The notes beneath the pieces were generated by a model. The model was given only the letters and a program-made list of their open reading frames with translations. It searched no databases and had not been told where the DNA came from. Shown here one piece after another: positions 23,421 through 32,417 of a stretch of DNA of 64,000 bases. Origin of the DNA: Agmasoma carcini (nom. nud.) (Eukaryota > Microsporidia > Thelohaniidae); the NCBI GenBank assembly GCA_029232285.1, contig JAOXFI010000004.1, positions 1 to 64,000 on the forward strand, written 5' to 3'. The position numbers were made by a program, and so were the translations under genes. Position 1 is the first letter of the stretch, and each line of letters begins with the position of its first letter.

Positions 23421-23978
23421 TTTACTTTAATGGTGCGAAACAATTTTTAGCAAATCTATAAAAATCGTAAAATATATATAACAATAACTATATATAGATA
23501 TATTTACTGAAATTACAACCCGCTTTATTAAAAACTAATAATTTTATTGTATCAGTTTTTTCTATTGTGTATATTAAGAATTATTCAAAATTTATACATT
23601 CTTAAAACATATGTAGACAATTATTGATTCTTCTATTTTTAAAGATACTTTAGAGTTAATATTGCTTATTATTTATACCATAATTTATTTATTGTTCAAA
23701 TATGATCTTAAAATGTATAAAAAACTTGACCAAAACTTTAATTTTTTAAGGGTTGCTTTAAAACTATTATTACAGAACAATAATCACCATGTTTTCATCA
23801 ATAAACAAATTTTAATATTATTTTGTTTATAACATTTTAAATAATTGAGGTATAATAGAATTAAATTTTATATTATTTAAAGACATAACCATCAGACCAA
23901 AACTTGATTTATCATCATAACCTATCAATAACATATAAATTTTATCAAAAATATACAAATCTTTCAAAATATTTCAAT
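23421..23978. other. AT-rich intergenic stretch
   Basis: Nothing recognised: no open frame of note, no RNA gene and no transposon motif. Confidence 0.5.
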
Positions 23979-26555
23979 TTATTTGTTCGAAGTCATTCTT
24001 ATAACATTCTCTGCATTTTCAATCTCTGTACCACTCTCCTTGGCAAAGGATTCGGCTTGCTTTACCATTTCATTCGCAATATCACTAAGGGAGTGATTGG
24101 GGCCATTATATTTAACACAATTATCTCTCATCAATTCTAAGTCTTCAATAAAACCACCAAATGTTTTGTACTTAAAATTTCTAACACATGCCTTGATCGT
24201 TCCTAAGTCCATCGGCTCAGATACAATAACCAAATAATTTGGGAACTTTTTTGTAGAAACTGGACGGTGAAAAGCATTTGAAAAGGACATTGAAAAAAAG
24301 TTTTGCAACAGGCGTAGCATTTTATCTTGTAAATAAATTCTTGCTCTTTTAACACAATTTTCAACCTTCTTCGTTCCTCTTTGTTGTGAAATATAGTTAG
24401 GACATAGCTTATTGGTCTTCATATGACCAACCTGACCACAGCTAGAGCATTTGATGGAATTCTTTCTGTCTTCAGCTTTATTCTTTCTCTTTGCCTTCAA
24501 ATACCCTTTTATAACCTTTTGATCATAAATAGTTTCACTTCTAACAACTTCTACCCCATTTTCAACATAAGTTCTTTTGATGATTAAAAAGTTACTTTGA
24601 CCATCTGTATTGGTATCACCAACAGATTCAGATCCTATTGAAACATCTCCTAAGTCAGGCTTTGTTATTTCCTTAGTAGCTGATAAAGCATCCATTTGAA
24701 GCTTCCATATTTTAGATATTTCGTCCTTATATCTTCCTTGTAGATCAGCAATCAACTTTCTATTTTCTGCCTCAGCCCCCTTCTTTACTTTAACCCTTCT
24801 AAATGAAAATGCTTCACCTACTCCAGTAGGATCAGCTGGTCCAATTAATTCTAAAAGACCTCTACCATTGCTAGCATTTACAAAGTTTCTACTCAAAATC
24901 CAATTAGATGTAAAATTCTCATTTTCAGCATCCTCATCATCACTTTCTACAATTTTATAGCCCAGCTCTTCCATTCTACGCTCTTCAGCAAGCATACTTT
25001 CATATTGACATATATTTTCAGGACTTACAGCCTTCCTGAGATCTTCTTCATTCATCATTAAACACGTTTCCTTTGGAATCCAAACATTATCTCGTCCTTT
25101 CTTTATACATTCACTGTATTCTTTGAGCCATTTACGTTTACTTCCTTCAGAGAAATAAGGGAACATATGATCTAACTGAGACATCAATATGTGATTACCC
25201 TTGTTAAATATCCTATATGTTGCTACTTTAAGTCTATCCTTGCAAAAGTTGTTTAGTTTTCTTGAATGTGGTGCAAAAACTTCCTCTTTTGGTAATTCTT
25301 GACCCACAACATATAAATCGCCTATTTCTCTTAAAATCATTTTGTCTTCTTCAACAATACACAGATAATCCTTTGTTGTATGTTTAAAAATTGGGGCTAT
25401 GAATAAATTATTAGTTAAAGTGTTGACATAAGATCCTGGTGCAACCTCTCCAAAACCAAAAAATGGATCTTGCTCTTCTGGTTCTAGCACAATACAATTC
25501 TCATTGGTTGGTTCATCTCTTGTGTCACCTTTTCTATAATAAGTATTGATGAGGCTCACCATTCCTGTGTTCTGTATAAAAAATGGTCGTTCTTCTGAAT
25601 ATTCAAACAACACGAATGATAGATTATCATTAAGACTCAACTCGGTTGATTTTTTAATGATATTTCCTGTTAATAAACTTTTACCAGGTCCAATAATGCT
25701 AAACGTCTGAGTTTTAAGTTTTAAAGGAGGTTTGTGGAAGTTTAGTAGTTCTTCCAATGTATGATTTGTCTTATAATACTTAACATCAAGTTTTAAGGCT
25801 GGAATAGAATGTTGGACACCAAATGCACCCAATGATTCCTTATTCTTGACATCCTGAACATAATACTTATCGTTACTAATATTATATTTACTTTTCGGAA
25901 GTTTTTCATATATATTAACGCTTCTGGTTGTTTTCTTTTTGTTTTTTACTGCTTTACCCTGAATGGCACTTTCAAACAGTAGTTTATCATCATTCAAGTA
26001 TAAAGTCAAGTTTGATTTATGAATTGGTTGCTTATCAGAGTCATATATGATATTCTTCTCCCAATCACTATCTAGAAGACCATTAATGAATTGCTTTGTC
26101 TCGACAGGTATCTCTGCAGGTGGATCAAATACACATTTTTCCCAATCAGTAACGTCCAAGGCGTATTTCACTATTTCTCCACGCATTTTTGGAGCAACAT
26201 CTTGATATTGTTTCTCAATTTCTGTGTCTAGCTGTTTCTTACGTGCAAAATCTCTTAATGATGAATTTCTAGTTGAACCAGACAAAGATTCGATTGTAGA
26301 TGTTGTAGCTTTGGAGGTATGAGATGAGTTTCTATATCTAAAGCTATCATCAACCTCAAAGTTAACAGCTTCTGGTGCAGTTTTTCTAATTTTAAGTTTC
26401 TTGAATCGATATTCATACGGGTGTTCCTTAACTAGCAATGGCATGAAGTCAATGGACTGTTTCTGTATTGATGAAGGCTCTATTGTTGATTCTCTGATCT
26501 TTAAATGGTTTTCTTCAGTGTTTATTATGTTCTTTTTCATGTTACGACCAACCAT
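23979..26555 (-). CDS. TAF1: TFIID subunit TAF1, with zinc knuckle and one bromodomain
   Basis: An 858-residue protein, the largest in the window. TAF1 is the scaffold of TFIID, which recruits RNA polymerase II to promoters. The central region, about residues 230-640, matches the TAF1 core domain (for example EEQDPFFGFGEVAPGS, NNLFIAPIFKHTTKDYLCIV and NGRGLLELIGPADPTGVGEA). A zinc knuckle follows (Cys703, Cys706, His711, Cys718; CSSCGQVGHMKTNKLCPNY), with the same spacing and near-identical residues to animal TAF1. The C-terminal 115 residues form a bromodomain (FSNAFHRPVSTKKFPNYLVI, then YNGPNHSL near the acetyl-lysine-binding Asn). Animal TAF1 has two bromodomains and budding yeast none; here one is fused. 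The kinase parts of animal TAF1 are absent. The ATG at 26,555 follows AAAAATTTT directly. Confidence 0.92.
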   Translation of the reverse strand: MVGRNMKKNIINTEENHLKIRESTIEPSSIQKQSIDFMPLLVKEHPYEYRFKKLKIRKTAPEAVNFEVDDSFRYRNSSHTSKATTSTIESLSGSTRNSSLRDFARKKQLDTEIEKQYQDVAPKMRGEIVKYALDVTDWEKCVFDPPAEIPVETKQFINGLLDSDWEKNIIYDSDKQPIHKSNLTLYLNDDKLLFESAIQGKAVKNKKKTTRSVNIYEKLPKSKYNISNDKYYVQDVKNKESLGAFGVQHSIPALKLDVKYYKTNHTLEELLNFHKPPLKLKTQTFSIIGPGKSLLTGNIIKKSTELSLNDNLSFVLFEYSEERPFFIQNTGMVSLINTYYRKGDTRDEPTNENCIVLEPEEQDPFFGFGEVAPGSYVNTLTNNLFIAPIFKHTTKDYLCIVEEDKMILREIGDLYVVGQELPKEEVFAPHSRKLNNFCKDRLKVATYRIFNKGNHILMSQLDHMFPYFSEGSKRKWLKEYSECIKKGRDNVWIPKETCLMMNEEDLRKAVSPENICQYESMLAEERRMEELGYKIVESDDEDAENENFTSNWILSRNFVNASNGRGLLELIGPADPTGVGEAFSFRRVKVKKGAEAENRKLIADLQGRYKDEISKIWKLQMDALSATKEITKPDLGDVSIGSESVGDTNTDGQSNFLIIKRTYVENGVEVVRSETIYDQKVIKGYLKAKRKNKAEDRKNSIKCSSCGQVGHMKTNKLCPNYISQQRGTKKVENCVKRARIYLQDKMLRLLQNFFSMSFSNAFHRPVSTKKFPNYLVIVSEPMDLGTIKACVRNFKYKTFGGFIEDLELMRDNCVKYNGPNHSLSDIANEMVKQAESFAKESGTEIENAENVIRMTSNK

Positions 26556-26567
26556 AAAATTTTTATT
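26556..26567 (-). promoter_or_regulatory. AAATTT-type start signal of TAF1
   Basis: On the minus strand the bases just before the ATG read AAATAAAAATTTT, with no gap to the start codon. It is the clearest example of the block found before most genes here, which in microsporidia is linked to transcription initiation very near the start codon. Confidence 0.6.
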
Positions 26568-27002
26568 TGGAATGTTTTAAGAATTTTACATAAAAATAAA
26601 ACTTATAAGGCAAATCAGATTTAAAAGGAAAAAACCTATAAAACATCTTATCTATATTGTTATAAACCAATGTATTGTATTTATAATAATAAACATTGAA
26701 ACTGAGTATTATAATTAATCATATTCAATGAACACATGCAATTTATATACAATTATTTTGATATTGTTTATATTTGCCATCATTTATATTAAAAAAATTG
26801 GGTTTACCACATATTAAGCATATTATATCTAAAAATAATATTCCTTGTATATTTAAGGTTATCATATAATGTTTGTTGCATATATAAGTGTGTACGAGTG
26901 TTATGAACTATAAATTACAAGATTTTCTTTAGATTTGAAGTTATATTCTTTTATGTATTGATTTCAATTTTTTTTAAAATTTTTTTTCAAAAGTGTTATC
27001 TC
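26568..27002. other. intergenic region between divergent genes
   Basis: AT-rich; no gene or repeat recognised. It ends in AAAATTTTTTTTCAAAAG, the likely start signal of the next gene. Confidence 0.5.
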
Positions 27003-27740
27003 ATGGGAACTAAAGAAAAAAACGTATATAACACAGAAAATAACATTGAAAGTGATAATAACAAGTTTAATGTTACACATAGTGAATTCATGGGGTTTTT
27101 GGATAAGTTCATGGGTGAAATAGATGAAAAGAAGTATTATTCTGCTCTAGAGCAAAAAGAGAATGCAAATAATATTAGAAACAAAGATTTTTATAAAAAA
27201 TATATCTCAACCTTCAAAGATAGGCTTTACAACGCGATTGTATTTGATGATGATGTAGAAATACCAAATAATATTTATAATACTGAGATGAAAACCAAAA
27301 GTGAAATTATTTGCAATGATAATGATGAAAGTATTGATTTTTTTGAAAAAAATGAATTTATGGAGGAATTTATCTCTAAGAAGGTTAGTTTGTTCCTTGG
27401 CCATTATGGTAAGCTTCTTGAGATTAATAATAAGAGAAGAAAGATATTGAGTGAAGTATTGCCTGATAGACTTAAGTTGCCTGCATTTTTAATGGTATAT
27501 AAAAGCATACACAATGAACTTGAACAATATTACAAGAGAAACAAAGGAAAATCAAAGAAAAAGGGAACTGATCAGGATTCAGGTCTGATTAAAGAATATT
27601 TGAAGCGTTTAGATGAATTTTATGGTTCATTTGGTGATATATACCAGTTTTCTACTGATTACTACAAGTATAAAGATTTATTTGATGAAAATCCTGATTT
27701 AGAACAATTTCCTTATAAGGGCAAGGGTTACTTATTATAA
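27003..27740 (+). CDS. possible Ada3/Ngg1-like SAGA subunit, otherwise hypothetical
   Basis: A 245-residue acidic, helical protein. The first ATG of the frame is at 27,003, after an AAAATTTTTTTTC block. Residues about 130-185 (GHYGKLLEINNKRRKILSEV, then LPAFLMVYKSIHNELEQYYK and a KRNKGKSKKKG basic tail) resemble the C-terminal Ada3 domain: an N-x-x-R-K-x-x-L helix, a paired helix with a conserved Tyr, then Lys/Arg. Ada3 couples the Gcn5 acetyltransferase to the SAGA complex. The match is by recollection of the family pattern and is weak elsewhere; the first 115 residues show no domain. If wrong, the gene is a hypothetical charged protein. Confidence 0.6.
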   Translation: MGTKEKNVYNTENNIESDNNKFNVTHSEFMGFLDKFMGEIDEKKYYSALEQKENANNIRNKDFYKKYISTFKDRLYNAIVFDDDVEIPNNIYNTEMKTKSEIICNDNDESIDFFEKNEFMEEFISKKVSLFLGHYGKLLEINNKRRKILSEVLPDRLKLPAFLMVYKSIHNELEQYYKRNKGKSKKKGTDQDSGLIKEYLKRLDEFYGSFGDIYQFSTDYYKYKDLFDENPDLEQFPYKGKGYLL

Positions 27741-28007
27741 TAAATGTGTTTATGATTTTTTGTTGATCTAAGTTTTTTTGTTTTATTAATTTAGGATACA
27801 TTATTGTTAATGAGGTAGGATATATAACTATTATATATGAAAAGTTTTATTTATATTGACTTTATCATTAATATTATATAAAAGGATTTACTAAATCTTA
27901 ATCAATAATATTTCAATTATCAGATCGTATAATTAATTATAATATAAATAAATAAATATTAAATATGCACACCAATCATCTTATCACAAAACCATTTATA
28001 TAACTTT
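27741..28007. other. intergenic region between convergent genes
   Basis: AT-rich spacer between convergent coding regions; no feature recognised. Confidence 0.5.
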
Positions 28008-28703
28008 TCAAAATTTATATTTTGAAGAGAGACATGAATCTTTACAATAACATTCTCCACATTTTGGATTCTTTGGTAAACAAATAGTTTGTCCAAACCC
28101 TACAAGCGTGCTATTAACATTTAAATATTCATCCTCCGTAAATAATTTTTCTAATGAAATTCTTGTTTCTTCAGGATTTTTGGTATTCACCAATCCTATT
28201 CTGTTACTAATTCTGTGTACATGCGTATCCACACCTATACCTATATCTATATTACATGCTGTGCTTAAATATAAGAAACCCATCTTCTTACCTATACCTG
28301 GTAGTCTTAAAACATCTTTTAAATTATTAGGCATACCATCTGAATCACATTCATCAAAAATGACATAATCTTTGGTTTTATTTCCTTTTTTGTTATGAAG
28401 TATTATTTTAGAAATCAAAATTAAATTTTCTAATTTCTTATTATGAAAACCTACTTTCATAAGACAGTCATGGATGCGCTTAGAACTAAAATTTAGCAAT
28501 TTATTTGGTTCAAGGCCACCACATAGCTTATCTAAACTAAATACAGCTTCATTAGTATATTCATCCTTCGTTTGTGAAGATAGCAATAGAGCAACCAAAA
28601 TTTGAAATTTATTGTTTTTATCTGGTACAGATGTACATCCCATGATATCAACAGGTGCTTGTATACACTTCCTTTGTTTTTGTATGATTCTAAATTGATT
28701 CAT
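28008..28703 (-). CDS. NTH1: endonuclease III homologue (bifunctional DNA glycosylase/AP lyase)
   Basis: A 231-residue enzyme of base-excision repair that removes oxidised pyrimidines and cuts at the abasic site. The helix-hairpin-helix LPGIGKKMGFLYL contains the catalytic Lys140. The catalytic Asp159 lies in VDTHVHRISNRIG, with the 19-residue spacing seen in eukaryotic NTH1. The substrate-pocket block LLSSQTKDE is near residue 41. The C-terminus has the iron-sulphur cluster loop CLPKNPKCGECYCKDSC with spacing C-x6-C-x2-C-x5-C. It has no N-terminal targeting extension, consistent with a nuclear enzyme in an organism without mitochondrial DNA. The ATG at 28,703 is preceded by AAAATTTTTATATTTGAA. 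Confidence 0.95.
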   Translation of the reverse strand: MNQFRIIQKQRKCIQAPVDIMGCTSVPDKNNKFQILVALLLSSQTKDEYTNEAVFSLDKLCGGLEPNKLLNFSSKRIHDCLMKVGFHNKKLENLILISKIILHNKKGNKTKDYVIFDECDSDGMPNNLKDVLRLPGIGKKMGFLYLSTACNIDIGIGVDTHVHRISNRIGLVNTKNPEETRISLEKLFTEDEYLNVNSTLVGFGQTICLPKNPKCGECYCKDSCLSSKYKF

Positions 28704-28864
28704 TTCAAATATAAAAATTTTATAAAATATTTAAATATTCGGCAAAGTTGAATTTTTCACCTTTTTAATAATCCAAATATTTGAAAAAAGTCATGAGTTA
28801 AGCATTTCTTTATTAAAAATAATAATATATTGTTACTGACTAACATATTCATAAATCTTTTATT

Positions 28865-28996
28865 TTATCTTCTATTGAGGAATTCTCGTTTAAATATCTC
28901 AAAACAGTAAAAGGAAAGGGTCTTTTCCTCATCACTTGGCTCTTCAACTCTCTCTTTCATAAATTTTAAGTTTTTTAAGTGTTCACTAAAGCCCAT
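28865..28996 (-). CDS. very short MPP6-like exosome cofactor
   Basis: A 43-codon gene on the minus strand: an ATG at 28,996, directly after GAAAAATTTTCC, and a TAA at 28,865-28,867. The product begins MGFSEHLKNLKFMKERVEEP. This matches the opening signature of the nuclear exosome cofactor MPP6 (SxxLxxMKFM; human RMKFMQR, yeast MNMKFMKF). The rest (SDEEKTLSFYCFEIFKREFL) is acidic then aromatic/basic. MPP6 ties the Mtr4 helicase to the exosome through short peptides, so a stripped-down version could still work. The start signal is almost identical to that of RPB12. A chance ORF is possible given the length, but motif plus signal favour a real gene. Confidence 0.55.
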   Translation of the reverse strand: MGFSEHLKNLKFMKERVEEPSDEEKTLSFYCFEIFKREFLNRR

Positions 28997-29289
28997 GGAA
29001 AATTTTTCAAAAAAACTTAATAATAGATTTATTTATTTTATCCAAATAATCCTGAAAAAACCTTCCAAGTTGCAAAATAATAATAAAATTTTATTTATCC
29101 AATTGTATATTCAGGCAAATGTGCGAAGAAAAAACATGAACGGCACAAATTCGTATCTATTGGAAAACCTTTCAGCTTACTTTTACGTTTTTCATATATA
29201 ATCTTAAAATATCAGTCAATCTAGAAAAGGAGAATAACAACCCAGCAAGAAATAAAATGGAATGTAGAAGAAACGAATAACAAGGGTAG
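28997..29289. other. short gap before the R1 array
   Basis: No separate gene is supported here. A 68-codon plus-strand frame (28,995-29,201) begins at an ATG inside the MPP6-like start region, but its product is low-complexity and its frame reads through the MPP6 start signal. Confidence 0.5.
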
Positions 29290-29640
29290 TGACTAAATAC
29301 TTATCATGCTTTAGTAAAAGACAGCGTAAAATCAATTGTCCGGTGACAGTAAAATTTTAAAGACACCATATTTTAGGATGTGGTTGCACCTAGGCGTAGT
29401 GCTATTATCACACCACTAGCTCATATCTTAAAGAAGTGGTACTTCTCCGGTATTGAAATAGGTGCTTGTCTATCAACCTCAAACATGTTTTCAAAATGAA
29501 CGAGGTTATCCGTATCCCTACGACCTTGAATTAGCACTAGCAACCCTTAACCTGTTATAGTCCAATTAGTCATTGTTTCCAACGTTACAATTCTGCACTA
29601 CGTGGGGTCTGGACTCTTTGAAGAGCAGATCAAAGCCGAA
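29290..29640 (+). repeat. R1 dispersed repeat, copy 6 (first of a tandem pair)
   Basis: Noticeably richer in G+C than its surroundings. It has an A-like block near 29,355-29,390 (ACACCATATTTTAGG), a B block near 29,452-29,500 (GAAATAGGTGCTTGTCTATC) and the marker CTTAACCTGTTATAGTCCAA near 29,548. The marker recurs about 411 bp later in copy 7, so the two form a diverged tandem duplication. No reading frame crosses it. Confidence 0.6.
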
Positions 29641-29699
29641 ACAACATAAAAAAACCAGAAATTAGAACACATCAATAGAGAAGGAACAAATATCGGCAA

Positions 29700-30130
29700 A
29701 TGAAAACCATACACTTATTATGTTTTGATAAAAATTGCAGCAAAAATATAATGTCATACCCTCTTATAAGATGATAAAAAAACTTTAAAGACATCTACAA
29801 TAGGATCTGATGGATGGGTTAAATGCTCTAAGCACGCCAGCCACTTATATTTTAGAAATCTTTAAGTGATCTTTTTTACTAATAAGTAGGGGTGCCTATC
29901 TATCGTTAGTTAGATGGTGTGAACAAGGTTACCGTCCCCCCTCTGATTTGCTTTTACCTTAACCTGTTATAAATCAATCAGTCACTATTTTCCAATGTTT
30001 CCATTATCACATGAATCTATAATGTGTTATTACAACCCTTGTTGGTTAAGGAGGCATCACTCACAAAATTGTTCTTTTATCAAAGCACTATATAATGAAC
30101 AATGCATGATGACATAAGCTAAATTTACGG
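29700..30130 (+). repeat. R1 dispersed repeat, copy 7 (second of a tandem pair)
   Basis: It has an A-like block near 29,828-29,850 (AAATGCTCTAAGCACGCC), a B block near 29,885-29,940 (GGGGTGCCTATCTATCG), the marker CTTAACCTGTTATAAATCAA near 29,959, and a C tail near 30,016-30,125 (TATAATGTGTTATTACAACC, then TTGTTGGTTAAGG and TTTACGGACAATGATGA). The C tail is repeated at 48,630-48,720. It ends about 140 bp before NDC80. Confidence 0.6.
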
Positions 30131-30268
30131 ACAATGATGAATACTTATTTTTACCATTGTATCTTCCTTATAAATAAAGATTATTATAGAAATCAAATCT
30201 GTTCATCAATAAAAATAGTAATTTAATCCTAAAAATTTTGTTATGTTTTCATTCAAAAATTTTTGTCC

Positions 30269-31870
30269 ATGAAGATGAGAAGGTTTACGATGACTCCCCA
30301 ATCGAGAAAAACTATAAAATCCCCAATCTCTAGCAGCAGACAGACATCGCACCCTCGTCTATCTCTTAATAGTGAAGATATAAAAAGAAAGGAGACAAGA
30401 AACACAAGAGATCCGGATTTCAAAAGAAATTGTGTTCAAAAGGTTTTTGACTTTTTAGTTACAAATGATTACGAGTTTCCAGTGACACAAAAAATATTAT
30501 CTAATCCTTCTACGAAAGATTTTCAAAATATTTTAAGATTTGTTTTCTCTTTTATAGATTCTAGTCCATTCAGAAAATTTGAGGAGGAAGTCATATTTAA
30601 TCTGAAAATGGCAAAATATCCTTATTGCAGTGAGATAAACAGGAGTCATCTATCAGCTGTGTCTCCCCATGCTTGGCCAGCACTATTAGCTATGATTGCA
30701 TGGTTAGTAGATCAAATTGCTCGTTCAAATGATGAAAGCGAAGAGAATGTCTCATTAGAGACACAATATTTTAATTACGTTTGTGAAGGTTACTATAATC
30801 TATTGTTTAATAATCATGATGAAGAAAAACATGATGGTGCTTTTGTTGAAGCAATTGAAAGCATGCATGCAGATGATATTAAGCACATTGACACACTTAA
30901 GGAAGAGCTAGCAGTGTTAGAAAATGATCTTAACTCAAAGTTGGTGGTAACAGAAAGTATATCTGAATTAGAATCAAAGAAAAAACGTTTGGAGGATGAT
31001 TTGGGAGCTTTATTACATCATGTTAAACAATTTGAAGGTAAAAAGGCAAAATATACAGCAAATATTGAACAAATTAATACTAAAGTAGAAGAATATGATA
31101 GTGAAATTGTTCTTTTGGAAAATGAGAAGGTCGAGATCAAGCAGATTATTGATAATCAAGCTATAAGCCCTGAGGAATTGAAATCGATTAACATTGAGAA
31201 GAAGGAATTATTGAAGAGCCTTGATTGTCTAAAAAATGAGAGGGAGACACAAGCCAGAAAATTATCTGATTCTGAGCTTGAATTAACTCAAAAACAGTTA
31301 AATTTGGAAGATAAAGGCTTTAAAACGAACATTCTTAGGGATGATTTTGATTTTATTTTTGATAAGGAAAGATTTGAGTTTACCGTTTCTCTGACCGAAG
31401 TTATTAAATTTTTAGAACAAGAGCTAGGAAATAGAAGGGAGGAGCTTGTTAATTATGAAGTTAATAAATCTACGATTAGTGATACGATAAATGACAAATC
31501 GGCTGTTGTTTCTGACCTTGAAAGCCAATATAAAGAACTTAACAAGAAATTACAAACTATTGGATCAATTTATATTGAAAAAAAGGAAATATACACAAGA
31601 TCGCAACAGAAGAGCAAAAATGAAATGGATAGATTGGACAATGACATACTTAAATTGAAACTGGTAGGTGATAGCGTGTTTTTGAAGAGTGAAAGGGATT
31701 ATTCAGAGCTTAAGATCAAGCTTGATATGCTTAAATCATCCATAGACCATGAAAATGATGAAATTAACAAAAGGGTTTGGAATTTTTATAATTCGTGCTT
31801 GTATTACTTGCAGGTGATTGATAGTTGTCAATATGAGCTATCAAGACTGCTTCCTAAAGGCAAGGATTGA
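30269..31870 (+). CDS. NDC80: kinetochore protein Ndc80 (Hec1)
   Basis: A 533-residue subunit of the Ndc80 complex, which links kinetochores to spindle microtubules. After a basic, Ser/Thr-rich tail (RRFTMTPQSRKTIKSPISSS, the part Aurora kinase regulates in other species) comes a calponin-homology domain at about residues 45-150. It includes VFDFLVTNDYEFPVTQKIL, FRFVFSFIDSSPFRKFEEE-like segments and the diagnostic VSPHAWPALLAMIAWLVDQI. The rest, about 205-520, is long coiled coil that would pair with Nuf2. The length is a little below the fungal norm (about 690). Translation probably starts at 30,269 (ATG AAG ATG, so a start two codons later is possible) after CAAAAATTTTTGTCC. Confidence 0.95.
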   Translation: MKMRRFTMTPQSRKTIKSPISSSRQTSHPRLSLNSEDIKRKETRNTRDPDFKRNCVQKVFDFLVTNDYEFPVTQKILSNPSTKDFQNILRFVFSFIDSSPFRKFEEEVIFNLKMAKYPYCSEINRSHLSAVSPHAWPALLAMIAWLVDQIARSNDESEENVSLETQYFNYVCEGYYNLLFNNHDEEKHDGAFVEAIESMHADDIKHIDTLKEELAVLENDLNSKLVVTESISELESKKKRLEDDLGALLHHVKQFEGKKAKYTANIEQINTKVEEYDSEIVLLENEKVEIKQIIDNQAISPEELKSINIEKKELLKSLDCLKNERETQARKLSDSELELTQKQLNLEDKGFKTNILRDDFDFIFDKERFEFTVSLTEVIKFLEQELGNRREELVNYEVNKSTISDTINDKSAVVSDLESQYKELNKKLQTIGSIYIEKKEIYTRSQQKSKNEMDRLDNDILKLKLVGDSVFLKSERDYSELKIKLDMLKSSIDHENDEINKRVWNFYNSCLYYLQVIDSCQYELSRLLPKGKD

Positions 31871-32417
31871 TTGATGTAATTTATATCTCATAATAAAGTT
31901 ATTAATAATATTTATTAAGATTTGATATGATAGTTGTATTGTAGTTTATGTCACGCGATAAATGTTTTATTTTTGGTTTTTATGATAAATTGTGTATCGG
32001 GTATGGATTTTTTGGCACTGTAAAGTGGGTAAGAATATGAATGAATACTATTTTGATGAAATATTTATATTTGTGATGTGTCAATTTCAAGCATTATGCT
32101 ATACAATTGGAATGTTTCCTTGTTTGTATTAAAAATCATAGCAAGTCAAGAGTTTAAGCACTCTTGATTATCTTTTAGTGATATTTTTACATAGAATTCA
32201 TTTACAAGTGAATTTAACTCTTAACCACCAGATTTCTGATGCTATTATCAATATATGATAATCTCATATTTTTTTGCATATTTTGAGTATAAGAACGTTC
32301 ATAAGAGGCTTAAAGTTATATTTTTATTGAACATCAAATTAATTAAATATTAAAACATGATAAACTAGAATAGTTTATACTGATCCTTCATTAAAAATTC
32401 TTAAAGTTTTTTATTTG
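31871..32417. other. AT-rich spacer between convergent genes
   Basis: No coding sequence or structured RNA recognised. A possible short stem lies near 32,140-32,170 (AAGAGTTTAAGCACTCTTG), within the untranslated 3' side of both genes. Confidence 0.45.

Noticed and set aside
28995..29201. 68-codon plus-strand ORF starting MENFSKKLNN
   Set aside because: Its first codons are the reverse of the MPP6-like start signal; the product is low-complexity and no start block precedes it on the plus strand.
29220..30130. rRNA or other known structural RNA to explain the GC-rich stretch
   Set aside because: No conserved rRNA, SRP or RNase P core motif was recognised, and the sequence repeats with about 30% or more divergence by eye, which fits a repeat family better.
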